Origin: Chloroflexota bacterium
GTDB lineage: Bacteria > Chloroflexota > Dehalococcoidia > Bin125
DNA: 64,000 nt
Direction: 5' to 3'
NCBI GenBank assembly: GCA_028875225.1
Contig: JAPPFB010000017.1
Location: forward strand, 169,973 to 233,972
How positions within the stretch are numbered: position 1 is the stretch's first letter; each line of letters starts with the position of its first letter. The position numbers were made by a program, and so were the translations under genes. Below are positions 51,998-61,379 of the stretch, one piece after another. The notes beneath the pieces were generated by a model, which saw nothing but the letters and a program-made list of their open reading frames with translations, had not been told where the DNA came from and made no database searches.

Positions 51998-54900
51998 CTA
52001 CTCCTGCGTCGCCAGGGTCCTCGCCTGCTCCTCGGCCCGCTCGCGCAGCACGCGCTTGTAGTCGCGCGGAATGATCTTCACCATCTGGCGCGCGACGACG
52101 TCCCAGTTGTCCAGGACCTCCTGAGCCAGCGGGCTCCCGGTGCGCTCCGCGTGGGTTTCGATCATCTCTTCCAGCATGGTCTCCTCGTTGTGATCGGTGA
52201 TTGACTCGAGTTCGACCATGGCGGGGTTGACCTTGCTCTCAAGGCTCCCGTCGGCGTCCCAGACGTAGGCAAGGCCTCCGCTCATCCCGGCTGCAAAGTT
52301 GCGGCCCACCGGCCCGAGCACGACCACCGTGCCGCCGGTCATGTACTCGCAACCGTGGTCGCCCACGCCTTCGACGACGGCGCGAGCGCCCGAGTTGCGC
52401 ACGGCAAAGCGCTCGCCCGCGCGCCCAGCCACCCAGAGCGTTCCGCCGGTCGCTCCGTAGAGCACCGTGTTGCCAACCAGCACTCCATCTCGACCCTGGA
52501 AGCCGGCGTCGTCGCGCGGCGCCACCGAGATCATGCCTCCGGCCATCCCCTTGCCGACGTAGTCGTTGGCCTCGCCGCGCAAGTAGAGTCGCAGGCCGCG
52601 TACCAGGAATGCTCCGAACGACTGTCCGGCGGATCCGCTGAAGTGCAGCTCAATCGTGCCGCGCTGCATCCCCAGGTCTCCGTATTGCTGGGCAATTCGC
52701 CCGGACACGCGAGCGCCAACGGTGCGATGCTCATTGGTGATCGGGAACTTCGCCGAAATGTGCTCCTCGCGAGCAATATGCGGCTCGAGAATCTCCAACA
52801 GTTCGTCGTCTAGCGGGATGTCGTGGCGGCGGTCGTTGCGCTCCTGGTTTCGCATTCTGGGGAAGTCCGGGTCCGCCTCGATCGGGGCGAGGAGTTGTGA
52901 GAGGTCGACCAGATTGGCGCGCTCGCCGGACCGCGGCGGGATCTGCTTGAGCAGGTCACTGCGGCCGATCACTTCATCCAGGGAGCGGTAGCCGAGGTCG
53001 GCAAGGATGACGCGCACTTCCTCGGCCACGTGGAGCAGGAAATCAATCAGCATCTGCGGCTTGCCGAAGTACTTGGCCCGCAGGTCTTCGCGCTGCGTGG
53101 CCACGCCGACGGGACAGGTGTTGAGGTGGCATTGGCGCGCCATCTTGCAGCCCAGGGCGACCAGCGCCGTGGTGCCAAACCCGTACGCTTCCGCCCCCAG
53201 CATCGCGGCGACCACGACATCGCGCCCCGTGTGGAACCCGCCATCGGTGCGCAGCTTGATCCGTCCCCGCAGACCGTTGACGACCAGGGCTTCGTGCGCC
53301 TCCTTGACGCCCAGCTCCCAGGGAGCGCCGGCGTACTTCACCGACGACAGCGGCGAGGCACCGGTGCCGCCGTCGGCCCCGGAGATGTGCACGACATCGG
53401 CATAGGCCTTGGCCACTCCTGTCGCAATCGTGCCGACGCCTTCGCAAGCCACCAGCTTGACGCAGACCTTGGCGCGCGGGTTGGCAATCTTCAGGTCGTA
53501 GATCAACTGGGACAGATCTTCGATTGAGTAGATGTCGTGATGGGGCGGCGGCGAGATAAGCTCCACACCGGGGGTCGAATGGCGCAGCATGGCGATGTAT
53601 GCCGTCACCTTATGACCGGGCAGCTGTCCACCCTCGCCGGGCTTGGAGCCCTGCGCGATCTTGATCTCGATCTCTGACGCGCTGCCCAGATACGCCGGGG
53701 TGACGCCGAAGCGGCCTGAGGCAATCTGCTTGATCTGCGAGTTGGCGTCGAACTTGTCCCCCGTGGACAGGAAGCGGCGCGGGTCTTCGCCGCCCTCGCC
53801 GGTGTTCGATGCGGCTCCGAGAACGTTCATCGCGCGAGCGATGTCCTCGTGGGTCTCGGGGCTCAACGCGCCCAGAGACATCGCGCCGGTACTGAACCTC
53901 GGCGTGATTTCCTCATGTGGTTGGACCTCGTCCAGGGCGATCGGCTCGCGGTCGGACTTGAACCCCAGCAGGTCCCGCAGCGCGGTCGGCTGACGGCTGT
54001 TGGCGTGTTCGGAGTACCTGGCGTACTCCTCGGGGCCTCCGCCCTGTACCGCTTTGTGCAGCGCTCGCCAGACGGGCGGCTCGTTGGCGTGATAGTCGGC
54101 GTTGCGGCGATATCGATACCAGCCGCCCGCGTCGAGACCGTCGGCTGAATATGCCTGTGCATGTCGATCGAGCGAGTCGGCGCCGAGCTCTTCGAAGCCG
54201 ACTCCGCCAATTCGCGAGAGGGTCCCGGGAAATGATCGCTCAACCACCTCTTCGCCGATGCCCAGCGCCTCGAAGATCTGCGCCCCGTGGTAGGAAGCTC
54301 GGGCCGCAATGCCCATCTTCGACATGATCTTGAGAATGCCGGCATCGACCGCCTGCACGTAGCGCTCGATCACCTCGCCGGCGTCCATATCGTCGAACTC
54401 GCCCTCGGCATGCAGGGAGTTCAAGGTCTGTAGCGCCAGATAAGGATGAACCGCGTCGGCGCCGAAGCCAATCAGGCAGGAGATCTGGTGCACGTCTCGG
54501 GCATCGCCGCAACTCGCAGCGATGGACGCGGACAACCGCTGACCGTTGTTGATCAGATGATGGTGCACCGTCGACACGGCGAGCAGCATCGGGATCGGCA
54601 CGCGGTCGGGGCCGACCTCCTCGTCGCTCAGCACGATCAACGAGTGACCGTCCTCGATGGCGTTGTCGGCATGATCGCACAGCGCGTCGAGCGCTGCCTC
54701 AAGGCCCGATGGACCATCTTCCACCGGGAATGATGTCTCAATCACCGTGGCCGAGAAGCCGGGCTGACGGAAGGCCAACAGGGCCTCCAGTTCGTCGCTG
54801 AGCAACATCGGCGACTGCAAATGGACCAGCCGAGCGGCCTCCGGCGACTCTTCCAATAACGACTGGCGACGTCCCAGCCACGTGTCCAGGGACATCACGT

Positions 54901-56551
54901 TACGCTCACGGATCGAATCGATCGGCGGATTCGTGACCTGAGCGAACTTCTGCCGGAAGTAGGTGTACAGCGGGCGGGGCGGATCGTGCAGGACCGACAG
55001 CGGCGTGTCGTCGCCCATGGATCCGACTGGCTCCTTGGCCTGGCGCGCCATCGGCTTCAGGACGTATTCGATCTCTTCCCGGCTGTAGCCATGCAGGATC
55101 TGGCGAGACAACAACTCGCCTTCGTCGGGCTGGGGAATGCTGGACGCCTCGATGCTCGTCGCGCGCTCGAGTCGGCCCATGTACTGGCGCACCCAACGGC
55201 CATACAGCCGGCGCGACGAAACGCGCCGCTTGATGTCGTCGTTGCGCAACAGCTCGTGCCGCTCGGTATCCACGGCGACCATTTGCCCCGGTCCCAGTCG
55301 TCCGGTTTCGATGATCTCCGATTGGTCGATGGGAATCAGACCAACTTCGGAGCCCATTACGACCAACCCGTTGCGGGTCACCTGGTATCGCGCGGGACGC
55401 AGGCCGTTGCGGTCCATCGCGGCGGCGGCGATCTTGCCGTCGGTGAAGGCCATCGCGGCCGGACCGTCCCACGGTTCCGTCAGGCAGGCGTGGTACTCAT
55501 AGAATCCCCGCAGGTCGGGATCCATATCGTCGAGATTCTCCCAGGCTTCGGGAATCAACATCATCATCGCGTGCAGGGGGCTGCGTCCCGAAGCGACGAG
55601 CAGCTCGAACGCTTCGTCGAATGCCTGTGAGTCGGAGCTGACGGAGCCCAGTACGGGGTGCAGTTCGTCGACCGCAGCGCCCCAGACGTCGGACTGCAAC
55701 GCCGGACCGCGCGCCATCATCCAGAGCCGGTTCCCCAGCAACGTGTTGATTTCGCCGTTGTGGGCGATGTAGCGGAAGGGCTGCGCGATTCGCCAGTTGG
55801 GCAGCGTGTTGGTCGCGTAGCGCTGATGGAACAGGGCCACGGCGGACACGGTGTCGGGATTCGTGAGGTCCGGATAGAAGCGGTTCAGCTGCGGAGCGAC
55901 CATCAGGCCCTTGTAGACCACGGTCGAGGTCGACATTGAGACGATGTACGACTCGCCGGCGCAATCGCCGGAGTCGGAATCGCGAAGGGATTGGTACTCG
56001 GCGTCAGCGCGACGGCGGGCCAGGTACAACCGACGCGCATACTCCTCTTCCGACACGCCGGACGGCCGCGCAATGAGCAGTTGCTCGATGCATGGCAGCT
56101 CCCGGAGCGCCCACCGTCCCAGCACCGACGGATCGGTCGGCACGACCCGCCAGCCAAGAACATCCAGTCCGGTTCGTTGGGCCGCGGACTCGAGAATCGA
56201 CCTGGCCCGCGCAGCAGCATCCTCGTCCATGGGCAGGAAGACCATCGCGAGTGCGAGATCGGCATCGCTCAGGCCCGGCCGCCCGAGACGCGCCAGTTCG
56301 TCCTGCAAGATCGCATAGGGAATGCTGATCGTGACGCCCGCCCCATCGCCAGTCTCAGGATCTGCATTGACGGCGCCGCGGTGGGTCAGGCTGACCACGC
56401 CCTGCACCGCCTGTTCGACCAACTCGTGCGTGGCAACGCCATCGAGTCGGGCGATGAAGCCGGTGCCGCACGCGTCGCGGAAGCTCTTCGGATCGTGCAG
56501 GCCGGCGTAGTCGGTGCGGCTCGCTCGATTCGGGCGGCGATTGCGTGTCAT
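51998..56551 (-). CDS. gltB: Glutamate synthase, large subunit
   Basis: 1517 aa, normal size. Domains in order: class II glutaminase whose N-terminal nucleophile would be Cys28 (RDACGTGFIARLDG) after removal of a 27-residue propeptide; a central linker; the FMN-binding synthase barrel (GSKPGEGGQLPGHKVT, in part, and SGADGGTGASPL); the [3Fe-4S] ligands Cys1135, Cys1141 and Cys1146 (CKMARQCHLNTC); and the C-terminal GxGxG helix (GKGMAGGMISV, NTVLYGATGG). It makes glutamate from 2-oxoglutarate and glutamine-derived ammonia. The small subunit gltD is not adjacent, so it may be ferredoxin-dependent or paired elsewhere. A 27-bp palindrome lies 64 bp upstream of the ATG. Confidence 0.96.
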   Translation of the reverse strand: MTRNRRPNRASRTDYAGLHDPKSFRDACGTGFIARLDGVATHELVEQAVQGVVSLTHRGAVNADPETGDGAGVTISIPYAILQDELARLGRPGLSDADLALAMVFLPMDEDAAARARSILESAAQRTGLDVLGWRVVPTDPSVLGRWALRELPCIEQLLIARPSGVSEEEYARRLYLARRRADAEYQSLRDSDSGDCAGESYIVSMSTSTVVYKGLMVAPQLNRFYPDLTNPDTVSAVALFHQRYATNTLPNWRIAQPFRYIAHNGEINTLLGNRLWMMARGPALQSDVWGAAVDELHPVLGSVSSDSQAFDEAFELLVASGRSPLHAMMMLIPEAWENLDDMDPDLRGFYEYHACLTEPWDGPAAMAFTDGKIAAAAMDRNGLRPARYQVTRNGLVVMGSEVGLIPIDQSEIIETGRLGPGQMVAVDTERHELLRNDDIKRRVSSRRLYGRWVRQYMGRLERATSIEASSIPQPDEGELLSRQILHGYSREEIEYVLKPMARQAKEPVGSMGDDTPLSVLHDPPRPLYTYFRQKFAQVTNPPIDSIRERNVMSLDTWLGRRQSLLEESPEAARLVHLQSPMLLSDELEALLAFRQPGFSATVIETSFPVEDGPSGLEAALDALCDHADNAIEDGHSLIVLSDEEVGPDRVPIPMLLAVSTVHHHLINNGQRLSASIAASCGDARDVHQISCLIGFGADAVHPYLALQTLNSLHAEGEFDDMDAGEVIERYVQAVDAGILKIMSKMGIAARASYHGAQIFEALGIGEEVVERSFPGTLSRIGGVGFEELGADSLDRHAQAYSADGLDAGGWYRYRRNADYHANEPPVWRALHKAVQGGGPEEYARYSEHANSRQPTALRDLLGFKSDREPIALDEVQPHEEITPRFSTGAMSLGALSPETHEDIARAMNVLGAASNTGEGGEDPRRFLSTGDKFDANSQIKQIASGRFGVTPAYLGSASEIEIKIAQGSKPGEGGQLPGHKVTAYIAMLRHSTPGVELISPPPHHDIYSIEDLSQLIYDLKIANPRAKVCVKLVACEGVGTIATGVAKAYADVVHISGADGGTGASPLSSVKYAGAPWELGVKEAHEALVVNGLRGRIKLRTDGGFHTGRDVVVAAMLGAEAYGFGTTALVALGCKMARQCHLNTCPVGVATQREDLRAKYFGKPQMLIDFLLHVAEEVRVILADLGYRSLDEVIGRSDLLKQIPPRSGERANLVDLSQLLAPIEADPDFPRMRNQERNDRRHDIPLDDELLEILEPHIAREEHISAKFPITNEHRTVGARVSGRIAQQYGDLGMQRGTIELHFSGSAGQSFGAFLVRGLRLYLRGEANDYVGKGMAGGMISVAPRDDAGFQGRDGVLVGNTVLYGATGGTLWVAGRAGERFAVRNSGARAVVEGVGDHGCEYMTGGTVVVLGPVGRNFAAGMSGGLAYVWDADGSLESKVNPAMVELESITDHNEETMLEEMIETHAERTGSPLAQEVLDNWDVVARQMVKIIPRDYKRVLRERAEEQARTLATQE

Positions 56552-56614
56552 ATCGTCAGCGTCTATCGCTTCCAGCTGTCACACAGCCGATGCCTATGCA
56601 ACCGAAGGGGGACG

Positions 56615-56641
56615 GTGCGAATATTACGTGAATATTCGCAC
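56615..56641. promoter_or_regulatory. 27-bp perfect palindrome upstream of gltB, probable operator
   Basis: GTGCGAATATT, spacer ACGTG, then AATATTCGCAC: perfect 11-bp arms, AT-rich in the middle and set in GC-rich DNA. It lies 64-90 bp before the gltB start codon and 65 bp after the aminotransferase stop. No T-run follows on the minus strand, so a regulator site is likelier than a terminator. Confidence 0.6.
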
Positions 56642-56705
56642 AATCGGCGTGACCAAGCTAGCGACCCGATTACAGGCCCGGAGAGGATCCGGTCCCATCG
56701 AAGCG

Positions 56706-58061
56706 TTACAGAATCTCGTCGCGGCGCAAGTCGGACAGCGCCGCGCCGAAGCGCTCAATGGTCCAGTCGATGTCTGCTTCGGTGTGGACGCAGGAGACCA
56801 GGGCGCCCATGCCCATGAGATCGACGCCATGGTTGAGGAATGCCCGCCGGAAGGGCCAGGCGACTTCCGAGGATGTCACCGGCAGGGTCGAAGTGGGTCC
56901 GCCGTGCTGATTCCAATCCCAGGTGACCCCGTCGTCGGGTCGGGCGACATCCTGGCCGAGAATGATGTGGACCATGGAGGCATCGGCCCAGGCGCAGCCG
57001 GCGACCTCGGCCTCGACCAGCGCGCGATTCAATCCCTGGGAGAGCTGGGTCGCTCGTTCATTGGCGATTGAGATCGGGTCCTCTTCAGCCACCGCCCGAA
57101 GCGCTCGCTCGCCGGCGACTGCCGAGAGCGGGTTGGCGTTGAATGTGCCGGGATGCGCCACTCGACCGCCGCCGGCGTCGAAGCTGATCTGATCGAGCAG
57201 ATCGGCGCGCCCCGCCACGGCGCCACCGGGCAGGCCGCCGGCCGCGATCTTGGCCAGGGTCGTCAGATCCGGCCGTACTCCGATGCGCTCCTGGGCGCCT
57301 CCGGCGCTGGCCCGGAAGCCGGTTACCACCTCATCGAAGATCAGGATCGTTCCGCTTCTCTCAGTCAATTCACGGAGCTCCGCCGGCACGGATGGCTCCA
57401 ACGGACACGTGCCCCATGAGTATCCGGTCGGTTCAAGGATCACGGCGGCATATTCATGAGTCGCCAGGGCGGCAGCGATGCCTGCGACATCGGTCTGGTC
57501 GAAGACGGAGATGAGTTGCTGCATGGCGTCGGGCTGGCCGTTGGCCGAGATGTTGCCGGCGGAGGTCCGGCCGGCGGCGAAGACGCTGTCGTTCCAGCCG
57601 TGGAAGTGATTGCGCAGCCTGAGCAGACGGTCACGGCCGGTGGCGGCCCGGGCCAGACGCACAGCCATCATGGTGGCCTCGGTGCCGGATGAGGTGAAGC
57701 GCACCTTTTCCACACTCGGCAACAAGCGTTTGATCGCGAGCGCCCAGCGACGTTCCAGCTCGCTTGAGCCTCCCATGTGCGTGCCCTTTGCGACCTGGTC
57801 CGTCACCGCTTCGACCAGGTACGGATGGCTGTGTCCGAACAGCAACGCGCCGTGCCCCATCACGTAATCGATGTATTCGTTGCCGTCGATGTCCCACTTG
57901 CGCGGTCCGACGGCGCGCTCGACGACGATGCCGAATGGCTCGAAGTGACGGGCGTCATGGGTGACCCCGCCTGGGAAGATGGTCCGGGCCTCTTCGGCCC
58001 GGCGGGCCGACTCAGCGTGTGTAGCGAAGAATTCCCGATCGATCGCCGTCGTCGCGCTCAT
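56706..58061 (-). CDS. Class III PLP aminotransferase, glutamate-1-semialdehyde aminomutase-like
   Basis: 451 aa, fold type I PLP enzyme. The PLP lysine is Lys271 (LTTLAKIAAGGLPGGAVAG, in part). The phosphate and ring contacts are in FTSSGTEATMMAVRLAR, and the Asp is in ILIFDEVVTGFR. The N-terminal FPGGVTHDARHF and GNEYIDYVMGHGALLFGHSHP (in part) are HemL-like. True HemL makes 5-aminolevulinate for heme, but paralogues with other amino donors are common and no heme gene is nearby. The ATG at 58061 has GGGAGGCACGCC upstream. It is transcribed towards gltB with 154 bp between them. Confidence 0.87.
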   Translation of the reverse strand: MSATTAIDREFFATHAESARRAEEARTIFPGGVTHDARHFEPFGIVVERAVGPRKWDIDGNEYIDYVMGHGALLFGHSHPYLVEAVTDQVAKGTHMGGSSELERRWALAIKRLLPSVEKVRFTSSGTEATMMAVRLARAATGRDRLLRLRNHFHGWNDSVFAAGRTSAGNISANGQPDAMQQLISVFDQTDVAGIAAALATHEYAAVILEPTGYSWGTCPLEPSVPAELRELTERSGTILIFDEVVTGFRASAGGAQERIGVRPDLTTLAKIAAGGLPGGAVAGRADLLDQISFDAGGGRVAHPGTFNANPLSAVAGERALRAVAEEDPISIANERATQLSQGLNRALVEAEVAGCAWADASMVHIILGQDVARPDDGVTWDWNQHGGPTSTLPVTSSEVAWPFRRAFLNHGVDLMGMGALVSCVHTEADIDWTIERFGAALSDLRRDEIL

Positions 58062-58147
58062 GGCGTGCCTCCCGCGTGTTCCTCCATTCGACACTAACGC
58101 ACAGCAGGCAATCGGATTCAACAGCACTACCAAACTAGAGTGACCAC

Positions 58148-58852
58148 ATGCAGAGTTGGCTGACGGACCGCCGCCGCCTCGCGCTTCTGATCGTGATCGG
58201 CATCGGCGTCATTGCCATCCTGGTCGGGGCGTATCTCGCCTACGAGCGCTGGTTTCCCTGGGAGCAGGCCGAGATCGAGGAGTGGATTGACGGCTTCGGC
58301 GTCTGGGGACCGATCGTCTACATCGTGGTCTTTGCCCTGTCGATGCTTTTCGCACCGCTGCCGACCGCGCCGATGCCGCTAATTGCCGCGGCCGTGTTCG
58401 GTCCTGCGTTGGGGTTCCTCTACACGATTTCGGCCACGGCGATTGGTTCGACGATCTGCTTCTGGGTTGCCCGACGTCTGGGCCGGCCGGCGCTTAGAAG
58501 GCTCACCTCACAACGCGCGCTGGACAAGATCGACGAGCTCGGCGAGCGGCTCGGCATCCGGCTGTTGATCGTGTTGCGGCTGTTTCCCATTGCCGGGGTG
58601 GATTACGTCTCGTACGCGGCCGGATTGACCCAGATGCGCTTTGCGTCGTACATCGTGATCTCTGTGTTGGCCTCATCTCCGATTCTGATCCTCGCAGCGG
58701 TACTTGGGGACGCGGTGCTCGAGCGCAATCGCGAGATCCTGGTCGGGGCGCTGATCGCCATTGTGTTGTTCTTCGCTGCTCCGGTGGTCTGGGTCTGGTG
58801 GCGGCAGCGGCGCCGACGCGGACGGGCGGAGCCTGCCGCATCTGAGCGCTAG
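58148..58852 (+). CDS. TVP38/TMEM64-family (VTT domain) membrane protein
   Basis: 234 aa with about five to six membrane segments. The VTT core shows FALSMLFAPLPTAPMPLIAAAVFGPALGF (fragments), FWVARRLGRPALRR and the conserved RLFPIAGVDYVSYAAGLTQM (in part). DedA/VTT proteins are thought to be lipid scramblases or transporters of the envelope; the function of this one is not assigned. It ends in a basic tail (WRQRRRRGRAE) on the cytoplasmic side. It is divergent from the aminotransferase, with 86 bp between starts, and 9 bp upstream of the flavin reductase gene. Confidence 0.85.
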   Translation: MQSWLTDRRRLALLIVIGIGVIAILVGAYLAYERWFPWEQAEIEEWIDGFGVWGPIVYIVVFALSMLFAPLPTAPMPLIAAAVFGPALGFLYTISATAIGSTICFWVARRLGRPALRRLTSQRALDKIDELGERLGIRLLIVLRLFPIAGVDYVSYAAGLTQMRFASYIVISVLASSPILILAAVLGDAVLERNREILVGALIAIVLFFAAPVVWVWWRQRRRRGRAEPAASER

Positions 58853-58861
58853 CCTGCCGAC

Positions 58862-59458
58862 ATGCCGCTCGCCGATGCTCCATCGTTGCTGACGCTGATG
58901 TGGTCGCCGCTGACGGTGATCACTGCCGCGCACGGCGGCGCGAAGGGCGGCCAGATCGCGGTCGGCGCGTTCGCCGCGTCGATTGTGCCGGCGCAGCCGC
59001 GGGTGCTGGTCCAGATTCAGAAGCGCAACCACACCAACTCGTTGATCGAGGCCTCAGGCAGATTGGCCGTGCATGTCATGGCGCGGGAACAGTGGCAGTG
59101 GGTCCGGCACTGGGGCTTTCGCTCTCAGACCGAGGTCGACAAGTTCGAGGGCCTCGACTGGTTCGAGCACGACAGCGGCTTGCCGATCCTGGGCGGCGTG
59201 CTGGGCTGGATGACCTGCGAGGTCGTCAACGTGATGGACGGCGGCGACATGGCGATCTGGCTGGCCGATGTGTCCGACGCCGACCGCAACACCCGGGCGC
59301 AGCCGCTTCGCTGGCACGAAGTGCAACAGATCCTGCCGCCCGACTGGGCGGAGGAGTACGGGCGCAAGCTGAGCCACGACGTGCCGGACTCGGGTCGTCG
59401 GATGGCTGAGCTATCGGGCGATCCACGTTGGAAGCTTGGCCGAGAACCCTCACGCTAG
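58862..59458 (+). CDS. Flavin reductase-like (FMN-binding split barrel) protein
   Basis: 198 aa. The fold and order are those of NADH:FMN oxidoreductases: LTVITAAHGGAKGGQIAVGAFAASIVPAQP (in part), VLVQIQKRNHTN, LIEASGRLAVHVM, then FEGLDWFEHDSGLPILGGVLGWMTCEV (in part). Such proteins reduce free flavin for a partner monooxygenase or bind FMN directly. An LLM-type oxidoreductase exists at 30328, but far away. The ATG has no clear ribosome-binding site; the gap to the upstream gene is 9 bp, so coupling is likely. Confidence 0.84.
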   Translation: MPLADAPSLLTLMWSPLTVITAAHGGAKGGQIAVGAFAASIVPAQPRVLVQIQKRNHTNSLIEASGRLAVHVMAREQWQWVRHWGFRSQTEVDKFEGLDWFEHDSGLPILGGVLGWMTCEVVNVMDGGDMAIWLADVSDADRNTRAQPLRWHEVQQILPPDWAEEYGRKLSHDVPDSGRRMAELSGDPRWKLGREPSR

Positions 59459-59460
59459 CC

Positions 59461-59654
59461 CCCCGCATCAGGTGCGGCGCAGGCTTCTCCCAGAGGAGAG
59501 TTGCGCGTAACCCAACCAAAAGCCTGCCCCGCACTTGATGCGGGGTCAGCCCCGCGTAGGCGGGGCCTCGTAGTGTCTACCTGGTCGCTGGGCCCCCGCC
59601 ATCGCGGGGGCGACTTCTTCAAATGTTTACGCGCAACTCTCCAGAGGGAGAGGG
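59461..59654. repeat. Palindromic intergenic element, copy B with nested palindrome
   Basis: Outer arms CTCCCAGAGGAGAGTTGCGC (from 59487) and GCGCAACTCTCCAGAGGGAG (to 59650) match those of the element at 37542. The core (59545-59615) is an inverted copy of that core, about 90% identical. At the left, a second palindrome is interleaved: CCCCGCATCAGGTGC (59461-59475) and GCACTTGATGCGGGG (59531-59545) with inner CAGGCTT/AAGCCTG, spanning the first outer arm. Confidence 0.82.
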
Positions 59655-59673
59655 GACCAGAGGTCGATGACCG

Positions 59674-60474
59674 TTAGCGGCCTTTCCAGTTGGGGGTGCG
59701 CTTCTCGGCGAAGGCTCGGGGGCCTTCGATCAGGTCTTCGGACTGACCCATGATTCGCTGCTGGTGGAAGCTGTGCGTGAGGGCGGCCGGGAGGGGCAGG
59801 TCGAGGCCCTTGTAGGCGGCTTCCTTGGAGGCGCGGACCGAGATCGGGGCGCAGAGCAGGATCTCGCTGGCCCAGCGCTTTGCCGTGTCCATGAGCTCGG
59901 CGGCGGGGACGACCTCGTTGACCAGGCCCCACTGGTGCGCGACGGGGGCGGGGATGTGGTTGCCGGTGAGCATGTAGCCCATGGCGATCTTTAGCGGGAT
60001 GTGGCGCGGCAGGCGGTGGACGCCGCCGGCGCCGGCCATCAGGCCGACTCGCGGCTCGGGCAGGCCGAGGCGGGCGTGGTCGGCGGCGATGATGATGTCG
60101 CAGGCCATGGCCATCTCGCAGCCGCCGCCGAGGGCGAACCCGTTGACCGCGGCGATCATCGGCTTGGGGCATTCCCAGTCGGCAGTGATCCCGCCGAAGC
60201 CACCCTGCACCGGAGCGAACGTTGGTCGCTCGTTGGCGGGCACGCGCGACATTTCGGCGGTGTACTTGAGGTCGTTGCCAGCCGAGAATGCGCGCTCGCC
60301 GGCGCCGGTCAGGATTCCGACCCAGGCGGAATCGTCGGCGGCGAAGGTGTTCCAGGCGTCGGACAGTTCCTCGGTGGTCGGCGGGTGGATGGAGTTCATC
60401 CGCTCGGGCCGGTTGATGGTGATGGTGACGATGTTGCCGTCTTGCTCGTACTTGATGAACTCGTAGTCGGCCAT
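59674..60474 (-). CDS. Enoyl-CoA hydratase/isomerase family protein
   Basis: 266 aa crotonase fold. The CoA oxyanion loop is AFSAGNDLKY; the second oxyanion glycines and active-site acid region are ALGGGCEMAMACD and GLPEPRVGLMAGAGG. It adds water to enoyl-CoA or catalyses a related reaction. The ATG at 60474 (MADYEF) has TGGAGAG upstream; the longer frame to 60573 overlaps the SDR gene. It lies 44 bp downstream of the SDR gene on the same strand, which suggests a shared fatty-acid or side-chain degradation step. Confidence 0.9.
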   Translation of the reverse strand: MADYEFIKYEQDGNIVTITINRPERMNSIHPPTTEELSDAWNTFAADDSAWVGILTGAGERAFSAGNDLKYTAEMSRVPANERPTFAPVQGGFGGITADWECPKPMIAAVNGFALGGGCEMAMACDIIIAADHARLGLPEPRVGLMAGAGGVHRLPRHIPLKIAMGYMLTGNHIPAPVAHQWGLVNEVVPAAELMDTAKRWASEILLCAPISVRASKEAAYKGLDLPLPAALTHSFHQQRIMGQSEDLIEGPRAFAEKRTPNWKGR

Positions 60475-60518
60475 GCTCAAACTCTCCAGGTGGTGTGTTG
60501 GACTCGGTCGGTGGTCAG

Positions 60519-61340
60519 TTAGTGCTGGACGCAGGTCCCGCCGTCGACATTGTACGACTGGCCTGTGATCCATTCCCCTTGCTGGGAGCAGAGGAAGGCG
60601 GTGATGTAGGCGATGTCCTCGCCCTCGCCGGCTCGGCCCATGGGAATGCGGGTGTCGATCGCGCGCTGCCAGAATTCGCCGCGGCCCATGTCGTCCATGC
60701 GCGAGGTGTCGATGATGCCAGGACAGATGGCGTTCACGCGGACGCCGTGCTGTCCGATTTCCTGGGCCATCGAGGCGGTCAAGGCCTGCAGTCCGGCCTT
60801 GGACGAGGCGTAGGCGGCGGTGTTCGGTCCGAGCATCTTGCCGGCGATCGAGGAGATGTTGATGATCGCGCCGCCCTGGGCCTGTTCAATCAGCTTGCGT
60901 CCGAAGACCTGGCTCATGTAGAAGGCGCCGTTGAGATTGACGTCGAGCACGACCCGCCAGAGTTCCGGATCCAGATCGACGACCGGTACACGGTCAGAGC
61001 CCCTCGCCGCTCCGGCGTTGTTGATGACGAAGTCGACGCGGCCGAACTCGGACAGGGTGGTGTCGAGCAAATCCTCGACGGCCTCGTAGTCGGCGACGTC
61101 CGAAACCAGCGGCAAGGCGCGTCGGCCTTCGGCTCGGACCTCATCGGCGACGGAATCGATGTCGCGCCAGCCAGCGGCTTTCTCGTCGTCGGGATAGTGC
61201 TCCGGCGCGCGGCCGGTGCCGGTCAGCACAATGTCGCAGCCCTGCCGGGCCAATTCGACGGCGATCGGCCGGCCGATGCTGCGCATCCGTCCGGCGCCGG
61301 TGACGACGGCAACCTTGCCGTCAAGCCCACTCAACTGCAT
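60519..61340 (-). CDS. Short-chain dehydrogenase/reductase
   Basis: 273 aa, classical SDR. The cofactor loop is VVTGAGRMRSIGRP, the NNAG motif is present, and the catalytic Ser (IINISSIAGK), Tyr and Lys (YASSKAG) are all there. The loop has extra residues between TGAGR and IGR compared with the usual TGxxxGIG, placing it among divergent or complex types such as some 3-oxoacyl-ACP reductase-like forms. AGGAGCAAGC precedes the ATG. With the following enoyl-CoA hydratase it could supply a 3-hydroxyacyl-CoA dehydrogenase step. Confidence 0.92.
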   Translation of the reverse strand: MQLSGLDGKVAVVTGAGRMRSIGRPIAVELARQGCDIVLTGTGRAPEHYPDDEKAAGWRDIDSVADEVRAEGRRALPLVSDVADYEAVEDLLDTTLSEFGRVDFVINNAGAARGSDRVPVVDLDPELWRVVLDVNLNGAFYMSQVFGRKLIEQAQGGAIINISSIAGKMLGPNTAAYASSKAGLQALTASMAQEIGQHGVRVNAICPGIIDTSRMDDMGRGEFWQRAIDTRIPMGRAGEGEDIAYITAFLCSQQGEWITGQSYNVDGGTCVQH

Positions 61341-61379
61341 GCTTGCTCCTGTTCAACGCTTGGGAAACACGCCGCGAGG

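Noticed and set aside
56615..56641. Terminator for the class III aminotransferase
   Set aside because: The stem is AT-rich and followed on the minus strand by CGTCCCCC, with no T-run; operator is the better reading.
56706..58061. Firm naming as hemL
   Set aside because: Fold and PLP lysine fit, but paralogues are common, and no heme-pathway gene or diagnostic residue set could be checked.
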